In this document: piece by piece, positions 8,217 to 15,514 of the stretch | Layout: each line of letters opens with the position of its first letter | Numbering within the stretch: the first letter of the stretch is position 1 | NCBI GenBank assembly: GCA_021777365.1 | Contig: JAJYDP010000012.1 | Location: 1-19,490 of the forward strand | Length of the DNA stretch: 19,490 nucleotides | Direction of reading: 5' to 3' | Source of the DNA: Chloroflexota bacterium | Lineage (GTDB): Bacteria > Chloroflexota > Limnocylindria > Limnocylindrales > CSP1-4 | Program-made: the position numbers and the translations under genes | The notes under the pieces: model-generated | Told to the model about the DNA's origin: nothing | The model's input: only the letters and a program-made list of their open reading frames with translations | The model's database searches: none

Positions 8217-9089
8217 ATGCTCCATCTCCGACGCCTCGCCCGCCAGGCGCTCCTCGCGTCGGTCCTGCTGGTCATGGTCGGCTGGACGTTTGCGATCCCG
8301 GCGGCCCAGGTCGCGCGAGCGTGGGACGCGGGGACCTTCAGCGCCTCGGACGAGAGCCTGCTCTTCTCGTTGACCAACCAGGCGCGGGCCGCGTCGGGCC
8401 TGGCGCCCCTGCGCAACGACAGCCAGCTGCATTCGCTCGCCGAGTGGCGGGCGCAGGACATGTCCGTGCGCGACTACTTCTCGCACCAGATCCCGCCGCA
8501 GGGATACGAGGTCTTCCACTACATGGACCTGCGGGGGATCCAGTACGTGCTCGCCGGCGAGAACATCGGCTGGGACGACGCGGCCGACGACCAGGCCACG
8601 GCCATGATCCAGCAGATGTTCATGAACTCGCCCGAGCACCGGTCGAACATTCTCGGCGCGCTCTGGGACTCGATGGGCGTCGGCGCCTACAAGGGCACCG
8701 ACGGGAAGCTCCTGTACTGCGTGCTGTTCAAGGAGACGAAGCCCGCCGCGACGCCCACGCCCACGCCGCGACCGACCCCGGTCCCGACCCCGCGCCCGGT
8801 CTCCACTCCGCACCCTGCCTCGACTCCGCACCCTGCCTCGACCGCACGCCCGGCCCCGGTCGCGACCCGACCGCCGACTCCGAGCCCGAGCCCCACCGTC
8901 ACGCCCACGCCCATTGACCTCGCCCCGGCCGGCACCCACGTCCAGCCCGAGCCCCCGGCCCAGCCCACGAGCTCGCCCGCCTCGACGCCAGCGGGTGGGA
9001 TCAGCCAGCGGGTCGTGAACGACGCGCCGCCGCCGGGCCTGCTCGAGTCGCTGCTGTCGGCGATGTTCGGGCGGCCTGGCTCGATCTGA
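8217..9089 (+). CDS. Secreted CAP (SCP/PR1-like) domain protein with Thr/Pro-rich tail
   Basis: The 290-residue protein has a basic start followed by a hydrophobic stretch (11-35) and a plausible signal-peptidase site after AQVARA (about residue 35), so it should be exported. A CAP domain follows (about 44-175). It shows the family landmarks: LTNQARAASGLAPLRND at 52-68, YFSH with H90, GENIG at 114-118, and NSPEHRSNILG at 137-147 with H141. The cavity residues H90, E115, E140 and H141 fit the usual CAP site. Bacterial CAP proteins are extracellular with mostly unknown biochemistry. From about residue 178 to 255 it is a TP/RP-rich linker of the wall-spanning or spacer type, containing two tandem TPHPAS units. 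A short amphipathic helix ends the protein (LLESLLSAMFG). It lies alone between cyclase genes and converges with the next gene. Confidence 0.88.
   Translation: MLHLRRLARQALLASVLLVMVGWTFAIPAAQVARAWDAGTFSASDESLLFSLTNQARAASGLAPLRNDSQLHSLAEWRAQDMSVRDYFSHQIPPQGYEVFHYMDLRGIQYVLAGENIGWDDAADDQATAMIQQMFMNSPEHRSNILGALWDSMGVGAYKGTDGKLLYCVLFKETKPAATPTPTPRPTPVPTPRPVSTPHPASTPHPASTARPAPVATRPPTPSPSPTVTPTPIDLAPAGTHVQPEPPAQPTSSPASTPAGGISQRVVNDAPPPGLLESLLSAMFGRPGSI
8805..8840 (+). repeat. Two tandem 18-bp units in the CAP gene
   Basis: ACTCCGCACCCTGCCTCG is repeated exactly at 8805-8822 and 8823-8840, encoding TPHPAS twice within the Thr/Pro-rich linker. Identity at the DNA level suggests recent expansion and likely length variation between strains. 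Confidence 0.8.
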
Positions 9090-9182
9090 CCCCGCCCGGG
9101 TGCCGTTTCCCGTTGAATGTCCCGAGCCCCGCGCGCGAAGACGACGCCGGCAGTGGTGTGTGGGCCCCCTCGAGCGGGTCGT

Positions 9183-9223
9183 CTGACCGTGCGGTCGCGG
9201 AAGGGTTCCTGGCCAACGGTCAG
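9183..9223. terminator. Inverted repeat between convergent genes
   Basis: CTGACCGT at 9183-9190 is perfectly complementary to ACGGTCAG at 9216-9223. The loop holds a smaller GGAA-GGG-TTCC hairpin. It sits in the 242-base gap between the CAP gene stop and the minus-strand cyclase stop, the right place for a terminator serving both. There is no T-tract, so a Rho-independent role is only possible. Confidence 0.35.
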
Positions 9224-9262
9224 GCAGGGGCTCGCGCGCCGCCCGATCCTCCCGGCTGATCA

Positions 9263-9285
9263 GGGTGGCCCGTGGCAAGCCACCC
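9263..9285. terminator. Second hairpin between convergent genes
   Basis: GGGTGGC at 9263-9269 pairs with GCCACCC at 9279-9285 across a nine-base loop. It lies just beyond the 9183-9223 repeat and about 45 bases past the minus-strand cyclase stop. A GC-rich stem without a T-tract; possible transcription end for either gene. Confidence 0.35.
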
Positions 9286-9331
9286 CGACCCTCTCGAACC
9301 CGTACGGCCTCGCAGTCCCCGGAGGGCCGGC

Positions 9332-10468
9332 TCAACCGTCGACGCGATTGCGCCCTTCCGCCTTTGCCCGATAGAGCGCGGCGTCCGCCCGCCGGAGCCA
9401 ATCGTCGACGGTGGCGTCCATCTCGGTCGACATGAGGGCGACGCCGGCGCTGATCGTCAGGGTGCGCAACGGGCCGTTATCGGGATGAGTGATCGCCAGT
9501 GCGCCCACGGCCTGCCGGAGGCGTTCGGCGGCGGCCCGGGCAGCGTCAGCGGAGGCTTCCGGAAGGAGAACGAGGAACTCCTCGCCGCCGAAGCGGTACA
9601 CGCGGTCGCCCGGTCGTGTCCCGGCATGAAGCGCATCCGCCACGGAGCGCAGCGTCGCATCTCCGGCCAGATGGCCAGCTTGGTCGTTCAGCGCCTTGAA
9701 GTGGTCGAGGTCGAGCAGAACGGCGGCGTACTCGTGACCATAGCGCACGTGGCGATCCCACAGGACGACGAGGTCCTCCGAGAGTTGCCGGCGGTTGAAG
9801 AGACCCGTGAGGGGATCGATCCGGGCGCTCTCGGCCAGCTCGCGGTTGAGCGCCTTCAGCTCGGCACCTTGCGTCCGGGCGAGCGCATTGAGCGCGCGGA
9901 GCCGCAGGTGCTCGGCGAACTCCCGTTCTCGGGCCTGTTGCAGCAAGCGCTGGCCGCCGAAACTGGCGAGACCGGCGCCAGCGAGAGCGATGGCGAGCCC
10001 GAGCCGTTGGTCGGTCGTGAGTGCTGCCGCCCACGGGGAGCGCGCAAAGCCGGCGCCAGCGCCGACGTACAGGACGAGCCACAGCGCGTGCGCCCTTGCG
10101 TCCCAGGGGACGAAGAGGGCAACCGCGAGCGGGATCACGACGAGGTAGGCGAGCGTCGTGGCGTACTGCGCCGGCAGCATCGCGATGGTCAGCAGGGGGC
10201 CCGGCAGCACGAGCAGCGCACAGCACGCGGCGAGGGGTGCGAGGTATCGACGAGCGGCGCGCCGGATGAGGAGCGCGAGCCCCGCCCAGATCGCCGCCTC
10301 GACTGCTCCGACGATGGCCAGCGCCGAGCCTTCTCGCGGATACAGCCAGACCAGGGGAGCGCCGCTGGCGATCGATGCGACGGCGAGCAGGAGGGTCGAT
10401 CGGAACAGCGCGCTCTGCAACGCGCGCGCCTGGGCCACGCGGAACCGAGGGTGCTGGCGCACCGACAC
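9332..10468 (-). CDS. Membrane GGDEF diguanylate cyclase (six-helix sensor)
   Basis: With the start at 10468 the product is about 378 residues. The frame also reaches a GTG at 10642 (436 aa). I prefer 10468 (or GTG 10462) because the extra 58 codons use many A/T-ending codons, have no motif and lack a ribosome site. Numbering from the longer form, hydrophobic segments lie at about 82-100, 106-126, 134-155, 160-180, 185-200 and 214-230. A helical linker (235-270) and a GGDEF domain (272-436) follow. The active motif is GGEEF at 352-356, metal-binding D311 is in LLDLDHFK, and the RxxD inhibitory site (R343-D346) is intact. It should make c-di-GMP at the membrane. The sensor part is not MASE1 and I do not recognise its ligand. 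It is convergent with the CAP gene. Confidence 0.88.
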   Translation of the reverse strand: MSVRQHPRFRVAQARALQSALFRSTLLLAVASIASGAPLVWLYPREGSALAIVGAVEAAIWAGLALLIRRAARRYLAPLAACCALLVLPGPLLTIAMLPAQYATTLAYLVVIPLAVALFVPWDARAHALWLVLYVGAGAGFARSPWAAALTTDQRLGLAIALAGAGLASFGGQRLLQQAREREFAEHLRLRALNALARTQGAELKALNRELAESARIDPLTGLFNRRQLSEDLVVLWDRHVRYGHEYAAVLLDLDHFKALNDQAGHLAGDATLRSVADALHAGTRPGDRVYRFGGEEFLVLLPEASADAARAAAERLRQAVGALAITHPDNGPLRTLTISAGVALMSTEMDATVDDWLRRADAALYRAKAEGRNRVDG

Positions 10469-10508
10469 CCCGGGGCCCGGGAGGTTCTTCGGCGGAAGGA
10501 TCTCGGCG

Positions 10509-10585
10509 ATGGGTGGGGACCCCCATGGCTTCAGGGTGGTGCGCCGGGTTGCCACCACGGCTTGGGGCGCGACACCTGACCCTGA
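10509..10585 (-). promoter_or_regulatory. Cluster of inverted repeats in the probable leader of the cyclase gene
   Basis: Three stems can form here. ATGGG at 10509-10513 pairs with CCCAT at 10522-10526. GTGGTG at 10536-10541 pairs with CACCAC at 10553-10558. An outer TCAGG at 10531-10535 pairs with CCTGA at 10581-10585. If the cyclase starts at 10468, this is its 5' leader. It does not match the GEMM cyclic-di-GMP aptamer. Structure is inferred by eye only. Confidence 0.25.
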
Positions 10586-10642
10586 CAGGCTCCTCTGGAA
10601 GGATCCGAACCGAGCACCAGGGCCGCGGACGGTGATGGTCAC

Positions 10643-11102
10643 GAGAGTAGCAAACGGCGTCGCCGTCGGTCAGTCCGCAGGTGGCGAGCCGGCGGCCAGT
10701 CATCCGGGTGCCGGGCGGCTCTCTGCCGGCCCTTCGCTCGTGGATCGGCTGGCCCATGGAGCGCATTCCAAAGGCGACGCTTGTCGCACTGCGCGACGTG
10801 GCCCACCGCCCGCCGTCCGCACGGCCAGGGGAGCCCACCGTGGTCCTGGGCATGCAGTGAGCGCGCCCCGTCGGGCGGGCGTCGGAAGCCAGACTGGAAT
10901 GGCGGAGTAGGCTCTGGCGGACGAGATCGCGTTGTTCTGGCCGAGGATGCGGAGGCTGAGCGGTGATGTTGGGCACGAAGGCGGTGGAGACCCACCGGTG
11001 CCGGCGGTTCACGCACCACGGCGTCCTCTCGACGCGGGCCGCCCGTGCTCACGTCGCGCTGCCCTGGCGCTGGCGCCGTCTCCACGTCGAGGGCGCGTAG
11101 CG
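10643..11102. other. Divergent intergenic region
   Basis: This is the gap between the minus-strand cyclase and the plus-strand receiver-ATPase gene. Open frames here (including an in-frame extension of the ATPase gene back to a TTG at 10932) are Arg/Pro-rich with no motif. I found no well-spaced promoter hexamers. A small hairpin (GTCGC 10783-10787 with GCGAC 10793-10797) is the only structure noted. Confidence 0.35.
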
Positions 11103-12335
11103 ATGGCCGCCCCGGTCCCGCCCATCCGCCTGCTCCTCGTGGACGACATCGAGGAGACCATCCTCCACCTGTCACGTCTCTTCGACATGGAGCCCGACCT
11201 CGAGGTGGTCGGCACGGCCACCTCGGGCCCGGAGGCGATTGAGCTCGCGCGCTCGCTGGTGCCCGACGTCGTGCTGATGGATATCAACATGCCGGGCATG
11301 GACGGGATCGTGGCGACCGAGCGGCTACTGGCGGATGTCCCATCGGCCAGCGTCGTGATGCTCAGCGTGCAGGGCGAGCGTGAGTACATCCATCGGGCGA
11401 TGCTCGCCGGAGCGTCCGAGTTCCTGGAGAAGCCCTTCTCGGCCGAGGCAGTGGCGGCGGTCATTCGCAGCGCCTACGCGCACGGGCGGGCCAATCGCGA
11501 ACGGCAGGTCCCGTCCTCGCCGGCCCCAGCCATCGTGCCGGCGGCGCCTGGCCGGCTGGTCACCGTCGCGGGGCCGCGCGGCGGAATCGGACGCACCACC
11601 ATCGCCATCAACACGGCGATCGCCCTCGCGGCCCGCTCCGATCAACCGGTAGGACTCCTCGATGGCCACCTGCAGTTCGGCGACATCGGCATCCGACTCA
11701 ACGCGCCCCGCGACCAACTCACCCTCGTCGACGTGGCCGGCGACGGCGAGATCGTCGACCCCGACCTGTTCGAGCGGGCGCTGGTGCGACTGCCGGGCGG
11801 CGTGCACGCGCTCATCTCGCCGCGCCGTCCCGAGGACGCGGACCGCATCAGCCGAGCGCTCCTTGGCAGCGCGATCGACGCGTTCGCGTCGCGCTTCGGG
11901 GTGACCCTGGCGGACACCCCCGCGCAACTGACCGACCACGCGCTCACCTTGATCGAGCGCGCCGACGTCATCGTGCTCGTCACCACCCTGGCGCTTTCGA
12001 GCATCAGCGCGGCCAACGCGTTCCTCGCGCTCCTGGAGCGGCTCGACCTCGCATCAGAGCGGATCGTGCTCGTGGGCAACCGCACGAGCGGGGGACACAT
12101 CGGCACCGGCGACGCGCAGCGCGCCCTGGGGCGCTCGTTCGATCTGCTGCTCCCGAGTGATCCGCAGGCCGGAGACGCGGCCGATCGAGGTGTGTCGATC
12201 GTGGAGTCGCGGCCCACCAGCGATCTGGCGAAGGGATTTCGGGCGCTCAGCGAGCTGCTCGACGAGCGGCTGAAGAGCGGGATGCGACCGGGCGAGGCTC
12301 CTGGCCCGCAGGTGGCGGACGCCGCTGCACGCTAG
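11103..12335 (+). CDS. Receiver domain fused to CpaE/TadZ-like ATPase with degenerate Walker A
   Basis: The 410-residue product starts at ATG 11103 (GAGGG just upstream). An in-frame TTG at 10932 would add 57 residues of low-quality sequence. Residues 5-125 are a complete receiver domain: acidic D14/D15, phospho-acceptor D60 in LMDINMPGMDG, S88, and K110 in EKPF. After a Pro-rich linker, residues 150-390 are a MinD/ParA-fold ATPase of the CpaE/TadZ type, which localises Tad/Flp pilus machinery at the cell pole. The deviant Walker A is GPRGGIGRTT, so both signature lysines (expected KGGxGK) are R159 and R164. This predicts weak or no ATP hydrolysis. A DGHLQFGD motif (D187) and Walker B D271 remain. 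Convergent with a paralog at 12972-14108. Part of this gene (codons 269-317) is duplicated at 14446-14593. Confidence 0.85.
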   Translation: MAAPVPPIRLLLVDDIEETILHLSRLFDMEPDLEVVGTATSGPEAIELARSLVPDVVLMDINMPGMDGIVATERLLADVPSASVVMLSVQGEREYIHRAMLAGASEFLEKPFSAEAVAAVIRSAYAHGRANRERQVPSSPAPAIVPAAPGRLVTVAGPRGGIGRTTIAINTAIALAARSDQPVGLLDGHLQFGDIGIRLNAPRDQLTLVDVAGDGEIVDPDLFERALVRLPGGVHALISPRRPEDADRISRALLGSAIDAFASRFGVTLADTPAQLTDHALTLIERADVIVLVTTLALSSISAANAFLALLERLDLASERIVLVGNRTSGGHIGTGDAQRALGRSFDLLLPSDPQAGDAADRGVSIVESRPTSDLAKGFRALSELLDERLKSGMRPGEAPGPQVADAAAR

Positions 12336-12971
12336 GGACGCGTGAGTGCCATCGGAGTGCGGCCGGCAGACTGGATCATCCGGGCGGCTCGGACCGGCGC
12401 CGCGGCCCGGCAAGGTGGGGAGCGGCGTGGAGAGGGACGCACGTGAGCAACTGCGAGGCGCGTAGCCAACGGCGTTCGGTCCGATCGCCGTCCAAGACAT
12501 CGAAGCGTGGGGTGCCGTCACGTCGACCGTGGCCCGCAAATGCACCAACCCCGCGACCCGGGCCTGGCCGGCGCGCCACCCGCCTGACCGCGCACGGCCT
12601 GCGCTGCCAGGCACGTCGCCAGGAGGATCGCCCCGCCCAGATGCCATTGGAATCACCCGGTTCGGAGCGACGCCAGCGAATTGGCGAATCACAGCCCGTG
12701 TCCGGGGTTCTGGACCCTTCGAGGGGCCCATTCGCCGTGCGGTACTGCCGCTTACGGGGCGGCCACTCCGAGCCTCCCTATCGACATCCGCGAGGCCTCG
12801 CCGCCACTCCCTCGTCGGCTCAGAGCCGATGGGCAGCCAAACCGGGAGCCCCGACGCGCCCGAACAGGCCACGGAGGCCGTTCATCCACGTCCTGCCGCC
12901 ACGTCGCGAAGAACGGTGAGGCCGCCGACGCCCGAATCGAACAGGCCGATGGGCCGGGGGTCGCCCACGCG
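12336..12971. other. Intergenic region between convergent ATPase genes
   Basis: These 636 bases have no frame with coding-like third positions on either strand; the open frames are Arg/Pro/Ser-rich. No T-tract hairpin was found after either stop codon. A tRNA T-arm-like GGTTCGGAGC near 12660 is not backed by an acceptor stem or anticodon arm. Nothing else seen. Confidence 0.35.
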
Positions 12972-14108
12972 TCAGGCCCGGGCCGCCACCGGCCGCCGCA
13001 GCGCCTCCGCCATGCGGCGGAGATCGCCGCTGATCGGAGTTCCCGGTGCCGAGAGCACGAACGGGACGCCCTGGTTGTTCGCCTCGACCACGAGACGCCC
13101 GTCGCTCACCACCGTGTGATCGGGTGAGCGGCCGATGGCCGACTCGATGACCGCCGGGTCCATGCCGCCGGACGAATCCGAGCGGTTCAGCACGTACTGG
13201 ATCTTCGAGGCGGGGTACCCGATGGCCCGGAACGTCTCGCCCACCGCGACGGTGTTCCGGAGCGTCGTGTAGTCGTACGTGAGCACCTGCAGGATCACGT
13301 CCGCGGCGTCCAGGAAGGCCAGGGTGATGTCGCTGAGGTTCGCCGGCAGGTCGATCACCGACACCGGGTACACGCGGCGCAGCAGCGAGAGCACCTTCTC
13401 GACGTCGCGCGCGGTCACCATGTCCGCCATCTCGATGCGCGGCGGCGCGAGCAGGATGTCGATCCCCGACGGATCGCGCCACAGGACCTCCGCCAGGTCG
13501 GTCTCCTGGATCCGGTCGGTCGGAAGATCCAGGATGGACGGCGCGTCCGCGGCGACCTTGAGCAGCGCGCGAAGGTCGCCGTATTGCAGGCTCCCGTCCA
13601 CCAGCACGGTGCGCGCACCCGCGTGTTGCTGCAGCGCCACGGCCAGGTTCAGCGCAAGCGTGGTCTTTCCGACGCCGCCCTTGGGGGCGAAGACGCCCAG
13701 CATCATCGACGACAGGGAGGGGTCAGCCGAACGCCGAACCTGGAGGGCGCTCTGCAGCAGGTTGATCAGCTCGTACCCGCTGAAGGGCATCGAGAGGACG
13801 CCGTCGATGCCGCGCTCCGGGGCGACGGCCACCGGGCGTTGTGGCACGGTGAGCACGATGACGGCCGCCGGGAAGCCCGCCGTGCGGATCTGGTCGGCGA
13901 CATCGAGCCCGCCGATGCGGCCCTGCAGGAGCGCATCCACCAGCACGACGTCCGGGCGCAGCTGCGCCACCGCGTCGACGACTGTCCGTCCGTCCCGCAT
14001 GACGTCGAGGAGCTTCACGTGCGGGCTGGCGGTCACGAGCTCCCGGATGTGCTGCGCGACCTGGGGCACATCTTCGACGACGAGCAGCCGGATCTGATCG
14101 TCAGGCAC
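12972..14108 (-). CDS. Receiver-like domain fused to CpaE/TadZ-like ATPase with canonical Walker A
   Basis: The 378-residue product is a paralog of the 11103-12335 protein. Residues 5-125 form a receiver-like domain with E12/D13 and phospho-acceptor D58 (LVDALLQG). Position 107, where receivers carry an invariant lysine (KPF), is methionine (LSMPF), so phosphorylation-driven switching is doubtful. Residues 134-370 are the MinD/ParA-fold ATPase with a textbook deviant Walker A, APKGGVGKTT (K143, K148), the CpaE-style DGSLQYGD (D171) and Walker B D253 (VIDLPANLSD). It should bind and hydrolyse ATP, probably as a dimer, acting in polar positioning or as a switch for pilus or secretion machinery. 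The GTG start at 14108 lacks a good ribosome site but has TATAGT seven bases upstream, so it may be leaderless. It converges with its paralog across 636 bases. Confidence 0.87.
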   Translation of the reverse strand: MPDDQIRLLVVEDVPQVAQHIRELVTASPHVKLLDVMRDGRTVVDAVAQLRPDVVLVDALLQGRIGGLDVADQIRTAGFPAAVIVLTVPQRPVAVAPERGIDGVLSMPFSGYELINLLQSALQVRRSADPSLSSMMLGVFAPKGGVGKTTLALNLAVALQQHAGARTVLVDGSLQYGDLRALLKVAADAPSILDLPTDRIQETDLAEVLWRDPSGIDILLAPPRIEMADMVTARDVEKVLSLLRRVYPVSVIDLPANLSDITLAFLDAADVILQVLTYDYTTLRNTVAVGETFRAIGYPASKIQYVLNRSDSSGGMDPAVIESAIGRSPDHTVVSDGRLVVEANNQGVPFVLSAPGTPISGDLRRMAEALRRPVAARA

Positions 14109-14115
14109 GTTCCCG

Positions 14116-14121
14116 ACTATA
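14116..14121 (-). promoter_or_regulatory. -10 element of the receiver-ATPase gene (possibly leaderless)
   Basis: On the minus strand TATAGT ends seven bases before the GTG start of the ATPase gene, which places the expected transcription start at or next to the start codon. No good -35 was found at 17 bases. A GGAAC lies further upstream. This fits a leaderless mRNA, common in GC-rich phyla. Confidence 0.4.
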
Positions 14122-14281
14122 CGCGACTAGCCGACTCGTTCCGGGCGGAACCCCGGTTCTTCCAAAGCGCCGGAGCAAGGCGTCAGCTCTGCGGCGATAC
14201 CACCCGCGCATCCTCGACTAGCAGTAGGAGATCGGCAGATCGATTGGCGGCAAAGCCGGTGGCGTGCCCGTCGGAAAGACG

Positions 14282-14400
14282 TCATGGAAGGCGGCACGGT
14301 CCGGGCTTCGCGCGCTCGCCGTTGATACCTGACCCGCCCACCGGCAGGACGCCGAAGCGTTGGCGCACCGCGAGCTCGACCGCGAGATCCGCAGGTGAGC
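14282..14400 (-). pseudogene. 3' remnant of an unidentified gene
   Basis: Reading leftward from 14400, the frame gives SPADLAVELAVRQRF followed by GVLPVGGSGINGERAKPG and a TGA at 14284-14282, with G/C-rich third positions unlike the surroundings. Upstream, the frame runs into the antisense of a duplicated ATPase fragment, so the original 5' end is gone. The tail resembles the partial frame at 19352-19489 (AVR, LP, GI, NG and ERA in the same order). Family unknown. Confidence 0.35.
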
Positions 14401-14445
14401 CGTTCGGCTTGGGCGATGTGAGCGGCTTCCTGACGTTGGTCGTGT

Positions 14446-14593
14446 CCTGGCGGAGACCCCCGCCCAACTGACCGACCACGCGCTCCCCTTGATCGAGCGC
14501 GCCGACGCCATCGTGCGCGTCACCACCCTGGCGCGCTCGAGCCTCAGCGCGACCGACCCGTTCCTCGCGCTCGTGGAGCGGCTCGACCTCGCA
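14446..14593 (+). pseudogene. Duplicated fragment of the receiver-CpaE ATPase gene
   Basis: This 148-base segment aligns without gaps to 11906-12053 (constant offset 2540) with 12 mismatches, about 92% identity. It corresponds to codons 269-317 of the 11103-12335 protein, starting just before Walker B (LAETPAQLTDHA here against LADTPAQLTDHA). Both flanks are unrelated to the parent gene. Eleven codons differ, and ten of these change the amino acid (including two Leu-to-Arg changes in the hydrophobic core strand), as expected for sequence no longer under protein-level selection. It has no receiver, no Walker A and no C-terminal part. Its 3' end overlaps the minus-strand cyclase gene from 14544. 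It may be the relic of a third receiver-ATPase gene rather than a fresh copy. Confidence 0.85.
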
Positions 14594-15386
14594 CCTGCGA
14601 CGACCGGGGCGCCTGGCCGGCATCGTCGAGGCCACTCGGTCCCTCGACCCACTCGTCTGGCGGTCGGCGGCCCCGCCGCCCGTGCAGCTCCTCGCTGAAG
14701 AGCACGCATCGTCCCCCGCCGCGCCGTTTCGCGTCGTACATCGCAGTGTCGGCGGCGGCGACCGCGGCATCGGCGGTCCGGAGGCCCTCCGGGCCCACCG
14801 CCACGCCGATGCTGGCGGTCACGATCCGCCGATCCGTCCCCAGCTCGTACGGTGCTCGGAGCGCCTCGCTGATGCGCTCTGCAGCGACCAGCGCCGTCTC
14901 CTTCGTGGCCACGTCGTCGAGGAGCACCACGAACTCATCTCCACCCACGCGAGCGACCGTGTCACCCGTCCGAAGCGCGGCTCGCAAGCGCGACGCCACC
15001 TCGACGAGCACTCGATCACCGGCGGCATGGCCCTGGGTGTCGTTGACAACCTTGAAGTCGTCGAGGTCGAGGAACAGGACCGCGAAGCCGGTCTGACGCC
15101 GGCCCGCGAGCGCCACTCGGTAGGACAGGTGCTCCCAGAAGAGGGCGCGGTTGGGCAGCCCCGTCAGCTCGTCGTGGAGCGCTCGGCGGCCGAGCTCCTC
15201 CGTGGCCATCTCGAGCTCGGCCGTTCGGTCAGCGATCCGGCGCTCCATCTCGCGGAACGACGCGTCGAGTTCCTCGCCGAGATAGTTCACGCCGGCTGCG
15301 ACCGCGTCGACGATGTCCCCGTCGGGGCCGATGGGGGCGCGAGCATCGAACCGAAGCGCCCCGTACTCCAGGATGGTGCGTACCAC
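14544..15386 (-). CDS. Soluble GGDEF diguanylate cyclase
   Basis: The 280-residue form starting at GTG 15386 has a short helical N-terminal region (IVDAVAAGVNYLGEELDASF at about 25-44, then a coiled coil to 68) of the kind found ahead of GGDEF or kinase domains. A GGDEF domain follows (70-232): FLDLDDFKVVND, canonical GGDEF at 148-152 and an intact RxxD inhibitory site (R139-D142). It should make c-di-GMP in the cytoplasm. The coding frame clearly continues upstream of 15386 (RGIERRLEA directly precedes), back to a CTG that overlaps the stop of the STAS-like gene (CTGA, 15515-15518). The true start is therefore uncertain and may be non-standard. Residues after about 235 are non-conserved, and the last 16 or so are read from the antisense strand of the duplicated ATPase fragment. 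Confidence 0.85.
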   Translation of the reverse strand: MVRTILEYGALRFDARAPIGPDGDIVDAVAAGVNYLGEELDASFREMERRIADRTAELEMATEELGRRALHDELTGLPNRALFWEHLSYRVALAGRRQTGFAVLFLDLDDFKVVNDTQGHAAGDRVLVEVASRLRAALRTGDTVARVGGDEFVVLLDDVATKETALVAAERISEALRAPYELGTDRRIVTASIGVAVGPEGLRTADAAVAAADTAMYDAKRRGGGRCVLFSEELHGRRGRRPPDEWVEGPSGLDDAGQAPRSSQVRGRAAPRARGTGRSR

Positions 15387-15514
15387 GGCTTCCAGACGTC
15401 GCTCGATACCCCGAACGGGCGTATCGACGGGGTCCGGCGGTGGCCCGGGAGAAGGCGACAGCGGCGCGTCTCGGACGCGCGCGGGTGCTTGGTCCGCTGG
15501 CTCGGGCGGCGTGG

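Larger units (their letters stand above)
14109..14445. other. Upstream region of the ATPase gene with gene debris
   Basis: No intact gene lies here. The right edge of the minus-strand ATPase promoter is at 14116-14121. Minus-strand positions 14400 down to 14282 read as a short coding-like tail with G/C third positions (LAVELAVRQRFGVLP, then GSGINGERAKP, then a stop). It has no credible 5' part, so it is probably the remnant of a lost gene, annotated separately. Confidence 0.4.

Noticed and set aside
10531..10585. S-box (SAM riboswitch)-like words AAGCC and GGCAACC on the minus strand
   Set aside because: Only these two short words match. The pairing partners and the GGUGC/CCGG elements expected of SAM-I or SAM-IV aptamers are missing or in the wrong order.
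10932..11102. N-terminal extension of the plus-strand receiver-ATPase from TTG 10932
   Set aside because: The extra 57 residues are Arg/Pro-rich with poor third-position bias, and the receiver domain starts immediately after ATG 11103, which has its own GAGGG site.
12655..12720. tRNA-like T-loop GGTTCGGAGC
   Set aside because: No acceptor stem, anticodon arm or correctly spaced D arm could be drawn around it.
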